A DNA stretch of 64,000 nt from Nitrospira defluvii (GCF_905220995.1 NZ_CAJNBJ010000008.1:25546-89545), one strand, 5' to 3'; shown: positions 34,019 through 42,811, counted from the first letter of the stretch. Program-made: numbers and translations. Notes: generated by a model not told the origin, from the letters alone.

Positions 34019-35466
34019 AAGGGCTCAGGGTGCTCATTGTCGATGACGAACCGTTGATGCGACTGTCCATGCTCGATGCCTTGGAGGGGGTGGGGTGTGA
34101 GGTCGCGGCAGCGGCAACCGGGACTGAGGGGGTGACGATACTCGGTACGCGTCAGTTTGATGTGGTAATCACGGACTTGCGTCTCCCCGGCGCCGACGGG
34201 CTGACAATCCTCAAGGTCTGTAAGGAACGGAGCGCGACGACGGAGGTCATTTTGATCACGGCGCATGCGTCGGTCGATACGGCGGTCGGTGCCATCAAGC
34301 TTGGGGCCTATGATTACATCACCAAGCCTTTTCAGATGGATGAGTTGCTGCTGATCGTCGAACGGGTCGGAAAAATCATCGGGCTGCGCCGGGAAAACCT
34401 TGAGCTGAAGGAAGTGTTGGAAGATCGATTCAGCTTCGGCGGCATCCATGGTTGCCATCAGCACATGCGGGCCTTGTTGGAGCGCCTGAAGGTGGTGGCG
34501 GCAACCGAGTCTTCTGTGTCCATCGTCGGGGAGCGTGGAACGGGGAAGGAATTGGTGGCGCATACCATCCATTTGAACAGTCCGCGGCGAGATCAGCCGC
34601 TGATCAAGATAGGGTGCGGGGACCTTCCTGAGAGGCTGTTGGAAGCGGAACTGTTCGGGCATGAAAAGGGGGCGTTTCCCGGTGCGCTACGCCAGCGGCG
34701 AGGTCGGTTCGAACTGGCACACAAAGGCACGCTGCTGTTGGACGATATCGACGCGCTGTCCCCTCATGCCCAGAAACAGGTATGGCAAGTGCTGCAGGAG
34801 CGAAAGTGTGTGCGTCTCGGCGGACGAGAACCGTTGGAGATCGATGTGCGTATCCTCTGTGCGTCGCAACAGGACTTGAGAGAGGCTGTGGCTCAGGGGC
34901 GATTTCTGCCGGATCTCGGTGACTATCTGACGACTGTCCAACTCGTCGTGCCGCCCTTACGGGAGCGCCGGGACGACGTGCTTGTCATTGCCGAGCATCT
35001 CCTGGAGACGAGCGCGACGACGCTCCATAAGTCGCTCAAAGGATTTTCGCAGTCGAGTCGGGATTTGCTGATGCGGTACTCGTTCCCAGGCAACGTTCAG
35101 GAATTGAAGCGGATGGTCGATCGTGCTGTCGCCTCGGGACGAAATGGAGAACCCCTCCAGCCTTGGGATCTCTGTGGCTTCCAAACCTGTCCTTTTCTTG
35201 GGGGCGCACCTCAACCCACATGCGGGTTTTGCACCGAAGGATTGGTTGAGAAGTCCGAAAAGGTCGAAATGACGACACTCGCGACACTGGCCGCTGCGCG
35301 GGAGGCCTTTGAGCGGGATTACATTCTTGCCGTGTTACAGCAGGTGGATGGGAGTCGAACGAGTGCCGCTGCGCTACTCGGGCTCTCTAGAAAGGCGCTC
35401 TGGGATAAGTGCAAGCGATATGGAATCTCCTCCACCAAGTGTGAGGCGGAGGAGGGGGAGGAGTAG
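34015..35466 (+). CDS. NtrC-family response regulator with altered sigma-54 loop
   Basis: 483 residues, GTG start within the kinase stop. Receiver domain with VDDE and the phospho-acceptor Asp in VVITDLRLPG, AAA+ domain with Walker A GERGTGKE and a Walker B-like LLLDDID, then a Fis-type helix-turn-helix (TSAAALLGLSRKALWDKCKR). The loop that normally reads GAFTGA and contacts sigma-54 is GAFPGA (residues ~218-223), and the usual REDLYYRL segment is changed to LPDLGDYLTT. A cysteine cluster, C387-x4-C392-x10-C403-x2-C406, lies between the AAA+ and DNA-binding domains and may bind a metal or Fe-S cluster. It may not be a standard sigma-54 activator. Confidence 0.88.
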   Translation: MKGLRVLIVDDEPLMRLSMLDALEGVGCEVAAAATGTEGVTILGTRQFDVVITDLRLPGADGLTILKVCKERSATTEVILITAHASVDTAVGAIKLGAYDYITKPFQMDELLLIVERVGKIIGLRRENLELKEVLEDRFSFGGIHGCHQHMRALLERLKVVAATESSVSIVGERGTGKELVAHTIHLNSPRRDQPLIKIGCGDLPERLLEAELFGHEKGAFPGALRQRRGRFELAHKGTLLLDDIDALSPHAQKQVWQVLQERKCVRLGGREPLEIDVRILCASQQDLREAVAQGRFLPDLGDYLTTVQLVVPPLRERRDDVLVIAEHLLETSATTLHKSLKGFSQSSRDLLMRYSFPGNVQELKRMVDRAVASGRNGEPLQPWDLCGFQTCPFLGGAPQPTCGFCTEGLVEKSEKVEMTTLATLAAAREAFERDYILAVLQQVDGSRTSAAALLGLSRKALWDKCKRYGISSTKCEAEEGEE

Positions 35467-35467
35467 T

Positions 35468-36574
35468 CTATTCTTCGGGCTCGGGACCGCCTTCCCACAG
35501 TTTCACGGTGCGATCCCAGGAGGCGCTGGCCAAACGCAATCCGTCGGGTGAGAGGGCGATGCCGCGCACGGGGCCGGTATGGGTCTTGTCGGTTCGGAAG
35601 TTGCGGCCTGTGGCGATGTCCCAGAATCGAATGGTGCTGTCGTCGCCGGCACTGATGAGCACTTTCCCATCAGGCGACACCGCAAGGGCGCGCACCCAGC
35701 CGTTATGCCCGCGCACCACGCGGATTTCGTTCATCGTGGGCATCTCAAAGAAACGAATCGTATTGTCGCGGCTGCCGGTGATCAGGATCTTGCCGTCGGG
35801 GGTGAATGTCATGGCGCCGATCCAAAACTCCATCGGCTTCTGGAATCCTCCGTCGTCTTCGATGAAGAAGCCGCGGGTCTCCGTCGAGTCTTCGGCGGTC
35901 TCTTCCCAATGGCCGTTGTGGAGAATCTTCTCCTCTCCGCTCGGCAGCACTTCCCAGATCCGGATTTTGCCGATGTCAGACCCGCTGGCGAGGTGAACGC
36001 CGTCCGGAGAGAAGGCCACGCACACCGACCAATGATGGTCATATTGGTCTTTGCCCAAGAGGGTCATGAGGTCGGTCCCGGTCGTGACCTCCCAAATTTT
36101 GATGTCTTTGTTGTGGCTGCCTCGCGCCAGCATGAGACCGTCCGGGGATAGCGACAAACTGCAGACATTGTGATCGTAGCGCGTAAATAGAAGTTTCGTG
36201 GGTTCACCTGTTTTCGCATTCCAGAGGCGGATGGTGCGATCTTCGCTGCCCGAGGCTAAGGTGCGGCCGTCCGGCGTGAACACCAGCGCACGAATGTCGG
36301 CGGTGTGTCCGCGCAATGAACGCAACAGTCGTCCCGTTTCAATATCCCAGACGCGGACGTACCGATCCACGCCGCCGCTCACAATCGTTTGGCCGTCTGG
36401 AGCATAGGCGACGGACCAGACGCCGTGCGAATGGCCGCGGAAGGTTTTGAGTTCCCGCAAGCCCGTTTTCCAATACGCCAAATGGTCGATGGCCGGTGAT
36501 TCTGATTGCCCTCCCTGAGGGTTCGCTGGTGTGGCGGAAGGAATCGTGAAGGGCGCGCTCGTCTGATTGCTCAT
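35468..36574 (-). CDS. WD40-repeat protein
   Basis: 368 residues from ATG 36574-36572; the frame is open for another 52 codons upstream. Seven WD40 repeats with recurring SPDG-x-x-x-ASGS-x-D patterns and WD- or WE-like ends would form one seven-bladed propeller. An insertion of ~40 residues rich in Glu and Thr (blades 4-5) stands out. There is no signal peptide, so it is probably cytoplasmic. It is convergent with the response regulator, with 1 base between the stops. The partner is unknown. Confidence 0.85.
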   Translation of the reverse strand: MSNQTSAPFTIPSATPANPQGGQSESPAIDHLAYWKTGLRELKTFRGHSHGVWSVAYAPDGQTIVSGGVDRYVRVWDIETGRLLRSLRGHTADIRALVFTPDGRTLASGSEDRTIRLWNAKTGEPTKLLFTRYDHNVCSLSLSPDGLMLARGSHNKDIKIWEVTTGTDLMTLLGKDQYDHHWSVCVAFSPDGVHLASGSDIGKIRIWEVLPSGEEKILHNGHWEETAEDSTETRGFFIEDDGGFQKPMEFWIGAMTFTPDGKILITGSRDNTIRFFEMPTMNEIRVVRGHNGWVRALAVSPDGKVLISAGDDSTIRFWDIATGRNFRTDKTHTGPVRGIALSPDGLRLASASWDRTVKLWEGGPEPEE

Positions 36575-36640
36575 AAAAAATCTGTGCCTCGTGCCTGTTC
36601 TGCGCGGAGGCCTGTATGGCCTCGAGCGACCCTCTGCGGT

Positions 36641-36670
36641 TTGCAAAAATCGCCGAGGGGTTTGTATAAT
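36641..36670 (+). promoter_or_regulatory. Sigma-70-type promoter in the divergent region
   Basis: TTGCAA (36641-36646), an 18-base spacer and a perfect TATAAT (36665-36670), pointing toward the gene at 36773 and leaving a leader of ~95 bases. Confidence 0.6.
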
Positions 36671-36772
36671 CGGCGGTCGATTCAACGATCGTAAGAGAAC
36701 GACTGTAAGCAAGTCAAGCACAGCGCTCACGCGGATTTCACCCCTTCACCGCAGCCAAACATGTGAGGACTT

Positions 36773-37804
36773 ATGACGACCGGAGTGGAAGTATCAAAGC
36801 CGTCGATGGAGATCCGTTTTCAGCCGGCCTTACTGCAGGAAGTCATTGACTCCTTCATTGAAAAGACGGAACGGGAAGGGGATCCGACCTACTACAAAGA
36901 GTTTCACGAACTGGCGGATCCGATCTACGAAAAATTCACGTTGGATGATCGCGAGGCCGAGTTCAAGAAGCTCTATCAGTATTTGTTCGGTATCTGGGGC
37001 TTCTCCGATATCATCCGCGACGCCTTCAATGAGTTCCCTGAGCTCAAGGCCCGGGTCGGCATCGTGCTGGTCAAGGGTGTGCTCAAGGAAGATCAGGAAG
37101 GGGTCGATGTGCTTCGGAAGTGGGGGTCCGTCGAACACGATCTCGCGAAACAATTCGAGGAAAAGGGACTGAAGGGTGTCGGCATCAAGCTGATCCCGCG
37201 ACGGTTTTACGATCCCGCCTTGACTCGGTATTGTCGTCACGAACTCATGCATATCAACGATATGCTGGATCCGGCCTTTGGGTATGATCCCGACACCAGG
37301 GTCGGACAGAATCCCGGTGAAGAGACGCTCATTTTGCACCGCTACCGCATTCTCTGGAACATCAGCGTCGACAGTCGCTTGATCGCCGCCGGGAAAGAAC
37401 CGATGCTGCAGAAGGAGGATCGCTTTAAGGAGTTCCGCTCCTGGTATCGCAAAATTCCACCGGCTCAGTTGAAATCGGTGTTCGAGGGGTTGTGGCAGAC
37501 GAGCTACTTTACCCATTCGGAACTGGTGGAGATGGCAACTGACACCCTTCGCATTCTGGATCGCGCAGTGGATGTCGAGGGAGGAGAAATCCCTGAGACA
37601 CAAAACAAGGTCATGTTGATGCCGGGCTTTCCTTGTCCCTTGTGCCGGTTTCCGACGTACACCTGGGTGGAAGACTTGGAGACGAAGCTCGAAGGGTACA
37701 TTCTGGACTTTATTCGTGAGAACCACCCGGGTTGGGATGTCGAGTATGGTGCCTGTGATCGTTGCGTAGAAGTCTATAAACTGCGGGCAGACGGTGTGAT
37801 GTAG
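36773..37804 (+). CDS. Protein with HExxH motif and C-terminal zinc ribbon, unknown function
   Basis: 343 residues, no signal peptide. Largely helical. H156-E-L-M-H160 is a zinc-peptidase-type HExxH motif preceded by Cys-Arg and followed by INDMLDPAFGYD. Near the C-terminus C288-x2-C291 and C328-x2-C331 form a likely zinc ribbon around a helix. I do not recognise a named family. The next gene, a multi-cluster ferredoxin, starts directly after its stop, and a TorD chaperone and NxrC follow. A role in NXR-type enzyme maturation or cofactor handling is inferred from position only. Confidence 0.65.
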   Translation: MTTGVEVSKPSMEIRFQPALLQEVIDSFIEKTEREGDPTYYKEFHELADPIYEKFTLDDREAEFKKLYQYLFGIWGFSDIIRDAFNEFPELKARVGIVLVKGVLKEDQEGVDVLRKWGSVEHDLAKQFEEKGLKGVGIKLIPRRFYDPALTRYCRHELMHINDMLDPAFGYDPDTRVGQNPGEETLILHRYRILWNISVDSRLIAAGKEPMLQKEDRFKEFRSWYRKIPPAQLKSVFEGLWQTSYFTHSELVEMATDTLRILDRAVDVEGGEIPETQNKVMLMPGFPCPLCRFPTYTWVEDLETKLEGYILDFIRENHPGWDVEYGACDRCVEVYKLRADGVM

Positions 37805-38422
37805 GTGGAGCGCAGCGTGGCTGGTGATCCTAAGTATGGGCGTCGGGATTTTCTGAAAGACTCCGTGGTCTCGGTGGCCAAGGCTGCGAGGGAGTTTTCG
37901 CTCCACAAGGATGCGCCCCGCGAGCAGCCGGTTGCCCCTGTCCGGACCGACTGGTTGCGTCCCCCGGGTGCCGTCGCGGAAGCGGCGTTTCTTGAGCGCT
38001 GCACACGTTGCAGCGATTGCATCAAGGCTTGCCCTCCCGGCGCGATCGTCAGTGATCTCGCCAACGGCACGCCGGTGATTTTTGCTGATCAGGTAGCTTG
38101 TGAGCTCTGTGAAGATTTTCCTTGTATTGCCGCCTGTGCGACGGAGGCCTTGCTGCCGGTGGCCGATTCCTTCGAGGTCCGGATGGGCCTCGCGTCCGTG
38201 TCGCACCGATCGTGTACGGCGGGGCAGGGGTGCCATGCTTGCGTGTCGAAGTGTCCGGTAGAGGCATTGTCCATGGACTTCCATGCGCTGCGTCTCGTCG
38301 TCGAGCACGAACGCTGCGTCGGATGCGGCATGTGCGAGCAAATTTGTAAGACGGTCAACGACCGCATCGCCGTCAAGGTGACGCCGGCGAGAAACTTGTC
38401 TGCCGGCAGTATCAGCCTCTAA
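37805..38422 (+). CDS. NapG/NapF-like ferredoxin with four [4Fe-4S] clusters
   Basis: 205 residues, GTG start immediately after the previous stop. An N-terminal GRRDFLKDS stretch resembles a twin-arginine signal, but the following segment is only weakly hydrophobic. Four cysteine groups follow: CTRCSDCIKACP, CELCEDFPCIAACA, CTAGQGCHACVSKCP and CVGCGMCEQICK, the pattern of NapF/NapG/MauM-type polyferredoxins. It probably transfers electrons to or from a periplasmic or membrane oxidoreductase. The NXR-related genes nearby make that system the first candidate. Confidence 0.85.
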   Translation: MERSVAGDPKYGRRDFLKDSVVSVAKAAREFSLHKDAPREQPVAPVRTDWLRPPGAVAEAAFLERCTRCSDCIKACPPGAIVSDLANGTPVIFADQVACELCEDFPCIAACATEALLPVADSFEVRMGLASVSHRSCTAGQGCHACVSKCPVEALSMDFHALRLVVEHERCVGCGMCEQICKTVNDRIAVKVTPARNLSAGSISL

Positions 38423-38521
38423 TATGAGTGTCTGTTTAGGTAGGGAAGAGACGTCCCCTAATCATGCAGCATAGTGAAACATCGGTACTGATGGCGGAGG
38501 CAAAGGAGAGAGAGTTCATGC

Positions 38522-38550
38522 TTGACATCCCTCCCTCCTTTACCTATCAT
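38522..38550 (+). promoter_or_regulatory. Strong sigma-70-type promoter upstream of the TorD-like gene
   Basis: TTGACA (38522-38527), 17-base spacer, TATCAT (38545-38550). It would start a transcript carrying the chaperone gene and probably nxrC, separate from the ferredoxin gene. Confidence 0.65.
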
Positions 38551-38575
38551 ACGCCTCCTGTGCCGCAGGACTCAG

Positions 38576-38609
38576 ATGTTGCGTAGTGTGCGAAAATTTT
38601 GCGCAACAT
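38576..38609 (+). repeat. Inverted repeat in the leader of the TorD-like gene
   Basis: ATGTTGCG (38576-38583) and CGCAACAT (38602-38609) form an exact 8-bp inverted repeat around GCGAAAATTTTG, itself nearly palindromic. It lies between the promoter and the start codon (38634), so it could be an operator or an mRNA hairpin. Confidence 0.5.
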
Positions 38610-38633
38610 GTTGAGGTGAGGAGCAAGATACGT

Positions 38634-39611
38634 ATGACATCGAAACAAGTCGTGCAGCCCACCTCCCCGTCCTCCACCGCAATTGCTCCCCCCAAGGCAG
38701 TTCCCATTAAAGATTCGCCTGCTGTCGAACGCGCCCTTAATCGCAGTAAGATATATCTGCTGTTCTCCTGGAGTTTGTTGTATCCGGAGGACGAGGAGTT
38801 TTTGGATTACCTACAGTGCGGTGAGTTCGTCGAGGATGGACGAGCCGCATTGGACGGTCTCCGCCTCGCGCTGGATGGAATCGGCGGCGATCGTGCTCAT
38901 CAGAAGATCGCGCTGATGAAGAAGCAATTCGACCAGATCGAAAAGTTGGTGTCGGCAGAGTGTGTGAATTGGCAAATCGGCGATCTTCAAGCGGAGCATC
39001 GCCGGGTGTTTACCAATGTGATCACGCTCGATTGTCCGCCGTATGAAACCCTGTTCGGCAACGATCACGTGTTTGCTCAATCCCATGTGATGGGCGACAT
39101 CGCTGGTTTTTATAAGGCATTCGGAGTCGAACTCTCCAAGGATGTGCACGAACGGCTGGACCATCTCAGCGTCGAACTCGAGTTCATGCATTTCCTGACC
39201 TACAAAGAGTCTTATTCGCGCTGCCATGATGGGATCGATAAAACAGAGATCGTCGTCGATGCCCAAAAGAAGTTCGTCAAGAACCACATCGGCAGATGGG
39301 TCCCGCTGTTCTGTCGAATGTTGGCAAAAAAATCAGACACCGGATTGTTCAAGCTCATTGCCGACTGCATGTCGGAATGGATGGATTTTGAGGTCGCCTT
39401 CCTTGGAGTGACGGTGCAGCCATACTCTGAGGCGGACTACAGACCAGCTACCTTCAATGCTCCGGAAGGTCAAACCTACGAGTGCGGGGCGCAGGACAAG
39501 GGGAATGAGCTCAGCATGTTGCTGAGCGAAGTCGGCGCTGAGTCCTTCATGGACCAGAAGACGAAAGAGAAGGACGGCGAGAAGAGCGAAGGCCCAGTCG
39601 GGACTGCGTAG
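38634..39611 (+). CDS. TorD/NarJ-type molecular chaperone
   Basis: 325 residues from ATG 38634 (GTGAGGAG upstream); an earlier in-frame start has no ribosome site. The all-helical TorD fold shows a YLLFSWSLLYPEDEEF opening, the YETLFG motif and an ELEFMHFLTYKE helix. Such chaperones bind the signal peptide and catalytic subunit of molybdoenzymes and help insert the cofactor before Tat export. Disordered, charged tails at both ends extend it beyond the usual ~200 residues. Position beside nxrC points to the NXR alpha subunit as client. Confidence 0.85.
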   Translation: MTSKQVVQPTSPSSTAIAPPKAVPIKDSPAVERALNRSKIYLLFSWSLLYPEDEEFLDYLQCGEFVEDGRAALDGLRLALDGIGGDRAHQKIALMKKQFDQIEKLVSAECVNWQIGDLQAEHRRVFTNVITLDCPPYETLFGNDHVFAQSHVMGDIAGFYKAFGVELSKDVHERLDHLSVELEFMHFLTYKESYSRCHDGIDKTEIVVDAQKKFVKNHIGRWVPLFCRMLAKKSDTGLFKLIADCMSEWMDFEVAFLGVTVQPYSEADYRPATFNAPEGQTYECGAQDKGNELSMLLSEVGAESFMDQKTKEKDGEKSEGPVGTA

Positions 39612-39617
39612 GAGTTC

Positions 39618-39651
39618 TCGGTTTTCGGGCGGTGCGGTATTCGGTTTTCGG
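39618..39651 (+). repeat. Two direct repeats upstream of nxrC
   Basis: TCGGTTTTCGG occurs at 39618-39628 and again at 39641-39651, a spacing of 23 bases or about two helical turns. This fits paired operator half-sites before nxrC. The function is unproven. Confidence 0.4.
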
Positions 39652-39710
39652 TAGACGTTATACGTTCCCAGTTCTTTTTCTTATTAATCTTTCAGAGGAG
39701 GGCATACGCA

Positions 39711-40664
39711 ATGAGACTGGTGCAGACACGCAACAAGCGTTTGGTGTTTGGCATTCTGTTCTCTGCGCTGATCGTTGGCATTATGTTGACGATCGGGCAG
39801 GTGCCTCTCGCGGTCAGCCAACCGGTGACCATTCCCGTGAAGGCGATCAAGGGGGTAATCCCGATGGATGGTGCAAACCCCATCTGGGAAGGAGTGCCAG
39901 GTGTCATCATCCCATTGAGCGGCCAGACCATCACGACCCCGATGCACCCGAATATCTCGGTGAAGTCGGTGTTTGTGAAGGCGGTCACGAATGGGAAGGA
40001 TTTAGGGTTGCGCCTTGATTGGAGCGACCAGACCAAGAACGATACGGCGATTGGTCCGCAGGATTTCCGCGACCAGGTCGCCATTATGTTCCCGGTCAAC
40101 ACTGCGGGTGCGCCGCCATTCCAGTGCATGGGGCAGTCGGGTGGGACGGTCAACATTTGGCGCTGGAACGCGGAGTGGCAGAAGGATCTCGGCAAGGATA
40201 GCGCCGGTATCTGGGACGTCGACGATCAGTATCCCGGAATTTTCTGGGACTACTACTTCGAGGAGCCGGCTGGTGGAGTTACCTATCCGGATCGTATCGG
40301 TCGGAGCCTTGGCCCATTCAACTCCGGAATCTGGTCCGGCAACATCATGTCTGACCCGACCCTGCGCGTCAGCTCCGTCGAGGATCTGAACGCCAACGGG
40401 TTCAGCACCTTGACCACCCAGGCCCATCAGGATGTGATCGGCAATGGCGTGTGGGAGCCGTCCGGGTCCCTCAAGGGCGGTGGGTACACCGGTCCGACCT
40501 GGCGAGTCGTCGTGAAGCGTTCGCTGGAGACCGGCGACGCCAACGATACCCAGTTCAAGGCGGGAGCCTCTGTGCCCATCGCGTTTGCGGTGTGGGACGG
40601 TTCCAACATTGAACGGAATGGCATGAAGTCCCTCTCCACTTGGTTCACGCTGAAGTTGCCGTGA
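39711..40664 (+). CDS. nxrC: Nitrite oxidoreductase gamma-subunit-like heme b protein (NxrC)
   Basis: 317 residues with an AGAGGAGGG ribosome site. The signal peptide (helix ~14-35) is followed by the beta-sandwich domain of type II DMSO-reductase gamma subunits, which bind one heme b. Seen are a LRLDWSDQTKND strand, FRDQVAIMFP, an FQCMGQ segment and a C-terminal PIAFAVWDGSNIERNG strand. In NXR this subunit passes electrons from the alpha/beta subunits to cytochrome c in the periplasm. It is followed by a strong terminator. The alpha and beta genes are not adjacent here. Confidence 0.82.
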   Translation: MRLVQTRNKRLVFGILFSALIVGIMLTIGQVPLAVSQPVTIPVKAIKGVIPMDGANPIWEGVPGVIIPLSGQTITTPMHPNISVKSVFVKAVTNGKDLGLRLDWSDQTKNDTAIGPQDFRDQVAIMFPVNTAGAPPFQCMGQSGGTVNIWRWNAEWQKDLGKDSAGIWDVDDQYPGIFWDYYFEEPAGGVTYPDRIGRSLGPFNSGIWSGNIMSDPTLRVSSVEDLNANGFSTLTTQAHQDVIGNGVWEPSGSLKGGGYTGPTWRVVVKRSLETGDANDTQFKAGASVPIAFAVWDGSNIERNGMKSLSTWFTLKLP

Positions 40665-40732
40665 GCGAGGTGGCCTGAAGAGGCTAATCCTGCTCCCCTT
40701 CGGGGGTAGGACGAGAGATTGGGAGCCGTAAC

Positions 40733-40793
40733 AAGAAGGCCCCGAGTGCTTGCCGAATATGGCGAGGTGGCTCGGGGCCTTCTTCTATTTTGA
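40733..40793 (+). terminator. Terminator after nxrC
   Basis: A perfect 14-bp outer stem AAGAAGGCCCCGAG / CTCGGGGCCTTCTT, with an inner small hairpin, followed by CTATTTT. Confidence 0.88.
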
Positions 40794-40851
40794 GGGGAGA
40801 TGAGGGGTGCGGATCCGGTCGCGAAATTTCTCCTCCTCTCTGGGAGGAGGG

Positions 40852-40881
40852 TTGCTTTCGGACTCGAACGGAGTGTATAAC
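40852..40881 (+). promoter_or_regulatory. Possible promoter for the radical SAM gene
   Basis: TTGCTT (40852-40857), an 18-base spacer and TATAAC (40876-40881). The following leader is AT-rich and the start at 40942 has no clear Shine-Dalgarno sequence. Confidence 0.35.
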
Positions 40882-40941
40882 CCGATACAGTGCGACTCGT
40901 CAGAAAATACTGATTTTTCTGCTTAATATAAAGATTATTTT

Positions 40942-42723
40942 ATGAAGGTTTCACTGCTGTTTCCTCCGACGTGGCATCCTTCGCAACCTTACCTGAGCCT
41001 TCCGTCCCTCACAGGTTTTCTCACCCAGGCCGGCGTCAAGAATGTCTCCCAGCGCGATCTCGGTATTGAGTTGTTGGACAAGGTGCTGACTCAATCTTTT
41101 GCGCATGGCCTCTATCAGCAGTTGGTAGACAAACAGCGCAGTCTTGAGCGAGAACGGTCAGGAGACACTGGGCCTGGGAGTGCGGAGCAACTCGCGCGGG
41201 TCATCGAGTCCCTTGATCGCTTCCCCTACTTATTTGAGCGCATCGAACTAGCCAAAGAGACTTTGCGCGGAGAAGGCTTCTATGACATCGAGGCCTATCG
41301 CAATAGCCTGTTTTTGATCGATAAGTGGCTCGAGGTGCTGTCATCGCTCTATTTCCCGACCAGAATGACGGTCGTGGACAATCAGTTTGGTGACTATTCG
41401 ATCTATTCGTCGAAAGATCTGATCAAAGCCATCCGTGACGAAGCGCAAAATCCCTATATCAGTCTCTTCCGGCAACACGTATTGCCCTCTATTTTAACCG
41501 ATCGTCCGGATTTGGTCGGCGTCTCGATTACCGCCACGTCGCAAATCATTCCGGGGCTGACCCTCTGTAGATTGATCAAGGAGCATGCGCCTGAACTTCA
41601 TGTGACGGTCGGGGGAAGTATTTTTACGCGCTTGGTGGACAATCTCCGCCGCTGTCCTTGGCTCTTCGATCTGGTCGATGACTTTGTGGTGTTTGAGGGT
41701 GAAACGGCCTTGCTTGAGCTTGTGAACCAAATGGATGGCAAGCGAGACTTCAGCAAGGTGCCCAATTTGATTTATCGGCAAAACGGGAAAATCACCGTCA
41801 ATCAGCCGTTCTACTCTGAAAATATCAACCAGCTGACCGCGCCCAATTACGATGGCTTCCCCCTTGATCTCTACCTCTCGCCTGAGCCGGTCTTGCCCGT
41901 GCAGTTTTCGCGCGGCTGCTACTACAAAGACTGTGCGTTCTGCGCATTGACGCTCGATCATCAAAATTTTCGTCAGCGTGATCCAGGCAAGACGGTAGAC
42001 GATCTGGTCTGGCTAAAAGAGCGTTATGGCGCGGAATCATTCTTCTTCACCGATGAATGTTTCGCCCTTTCTCCCACGAAACGACTCTGTCAGCAAATGA
42101 TTGATCGCCAGATCAATGTGAAGTGGACCTGCGAGCTTCGATTCGAGAAGAACCTGACACGAGAGTTGCTCGCGCAAATGCGAGATGCCGGTTGTTTGAA
42201 AATTGTATTCGGCCTGGAATCGTTCAACCAGCGCGTCATGGACTTCATGAAAAAGGGCATCAAGCAGGAATGGGTACGCCGCATCGTCGATGACTGTGTG
42301 GATCTCGGTATCGCGGTGCACTGCTATGTGATCGTTGGGTTCCCAACGGAGAAGGAAGAAGAGGCGCTCGAGACCATGAATTTCGTCGTGCAGAATACCA
42401 AGCTGCATGAATCGTACGGCTTCTCCTGCCAGCCCTGCCTCTTCGACTTGGAAAAAGAGGCGCCGATCATGAGTGATCCAAGCAGTTACGGCATCAGGCG
42501 AATCATGCGGCCGGCAACCGAGGACTTGAGTCTGGGCTTCTTCTACGAAGTGCAGGAGGGGATGACCCCGGCTCAAGCCGAGCAGCTTTACCAGCAGGTC
42601 TACGAAAAAATCAGTGAAGTTGTCTGCGAATTGCCGTTTAATTATTCCATGGCCGATGGATTACTGTATATCGCGAGGGCAAAGTCCCAAGCGTTGCAGG
42701 TGCCGCAACCAACCGGTTCCTAG
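40942..42723 (+). CDS. B12-binding-type radical SAM protein
   Basis: 593 residues. The N-terminal half has a cobalamin-binding-like Rossmann layout (LLFPPTWHPSQPYLSLPSL; VGVSITATSQIIPGL; VTVGGSIFTRL) with an all-helical insert. The radical SAM domain has C326-x4-C331-x2-C334 (RGCYYKDCAFC), one residue longer than the common C-x3-C-x2-C, then FFTDECFALSPTK and VFGLESFNQRVM. Such enzymes make methyl transfers or rearrangements on peptides, lipids or cofactors. The product cannot be told. The gene stands alone after the nxrC terminator. Confidence 0.8.
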   Translation: MKVSLLFPPTWHPSQPYLSLPSLTGFLTQAGVKNVSQRDLGIELLDKVLTQSFAHGLYQQLVDKQRSLERERSGDTGPGSAEQLARVIESLDRFPYLFERIELAKETLRGEGFYDIEAYRNSLFLIDKWLEVLSSLYFPTRMTVVDNQFGDYSIYSSKDLIKAIRDEAQNPYISLFRQHVLPSILTDRPDLVGVSITATSQIIPGLTLCRLIKEHAPELHVTVGGSIFTRLVDNLRRCPWLFDLVDDFVVFEGETALLELVNQMDGKRDFSKVPNLIYRQNGKITVNQPFYSENINQLTAPNYDGFPLDLYLSPEPVLPVQFSRGCYYKDCAFCALTLDHQNFRQRDPGKTVDDLVWLKERYGAESFFFTDECFALSPTKRLCQQMIDRQINVKWTCELRFEKNLTRELLAQMRDAGCLKIVFGLESFNQRVMDFMKKGIKQEWVRRIVDDCVDLGIAVHCYVIVGFPTEKEEEALETMNFVVQNTKLHESYGFSCQPCLFDLEKEAPIMSDPSSYGIRRIMRPATEDLSLGFFYEVQEGMTPAQAEQLYQQVYEKISEVVCELPFNYSMADGLLYIARAKSQALQVPQPTGS

Positions 42724-42811
42724 TAAATGGGCAAGGCCCTGAATGCGGCGGAGGCCGTAGCGTGGCTGTGTGACCAAGGGCGTTCGCCCGGTGTTCTAGG
42801 GAGGGCTCGAG

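Noticed and set aside
38464..38586. A 40-codon open frame between the polyferredoxin and TorD genes
   Set aside because: It spans a strong promoter (38522-38550) and part of the leader palindrome, has no good ribosome site and no recognisable protein character.
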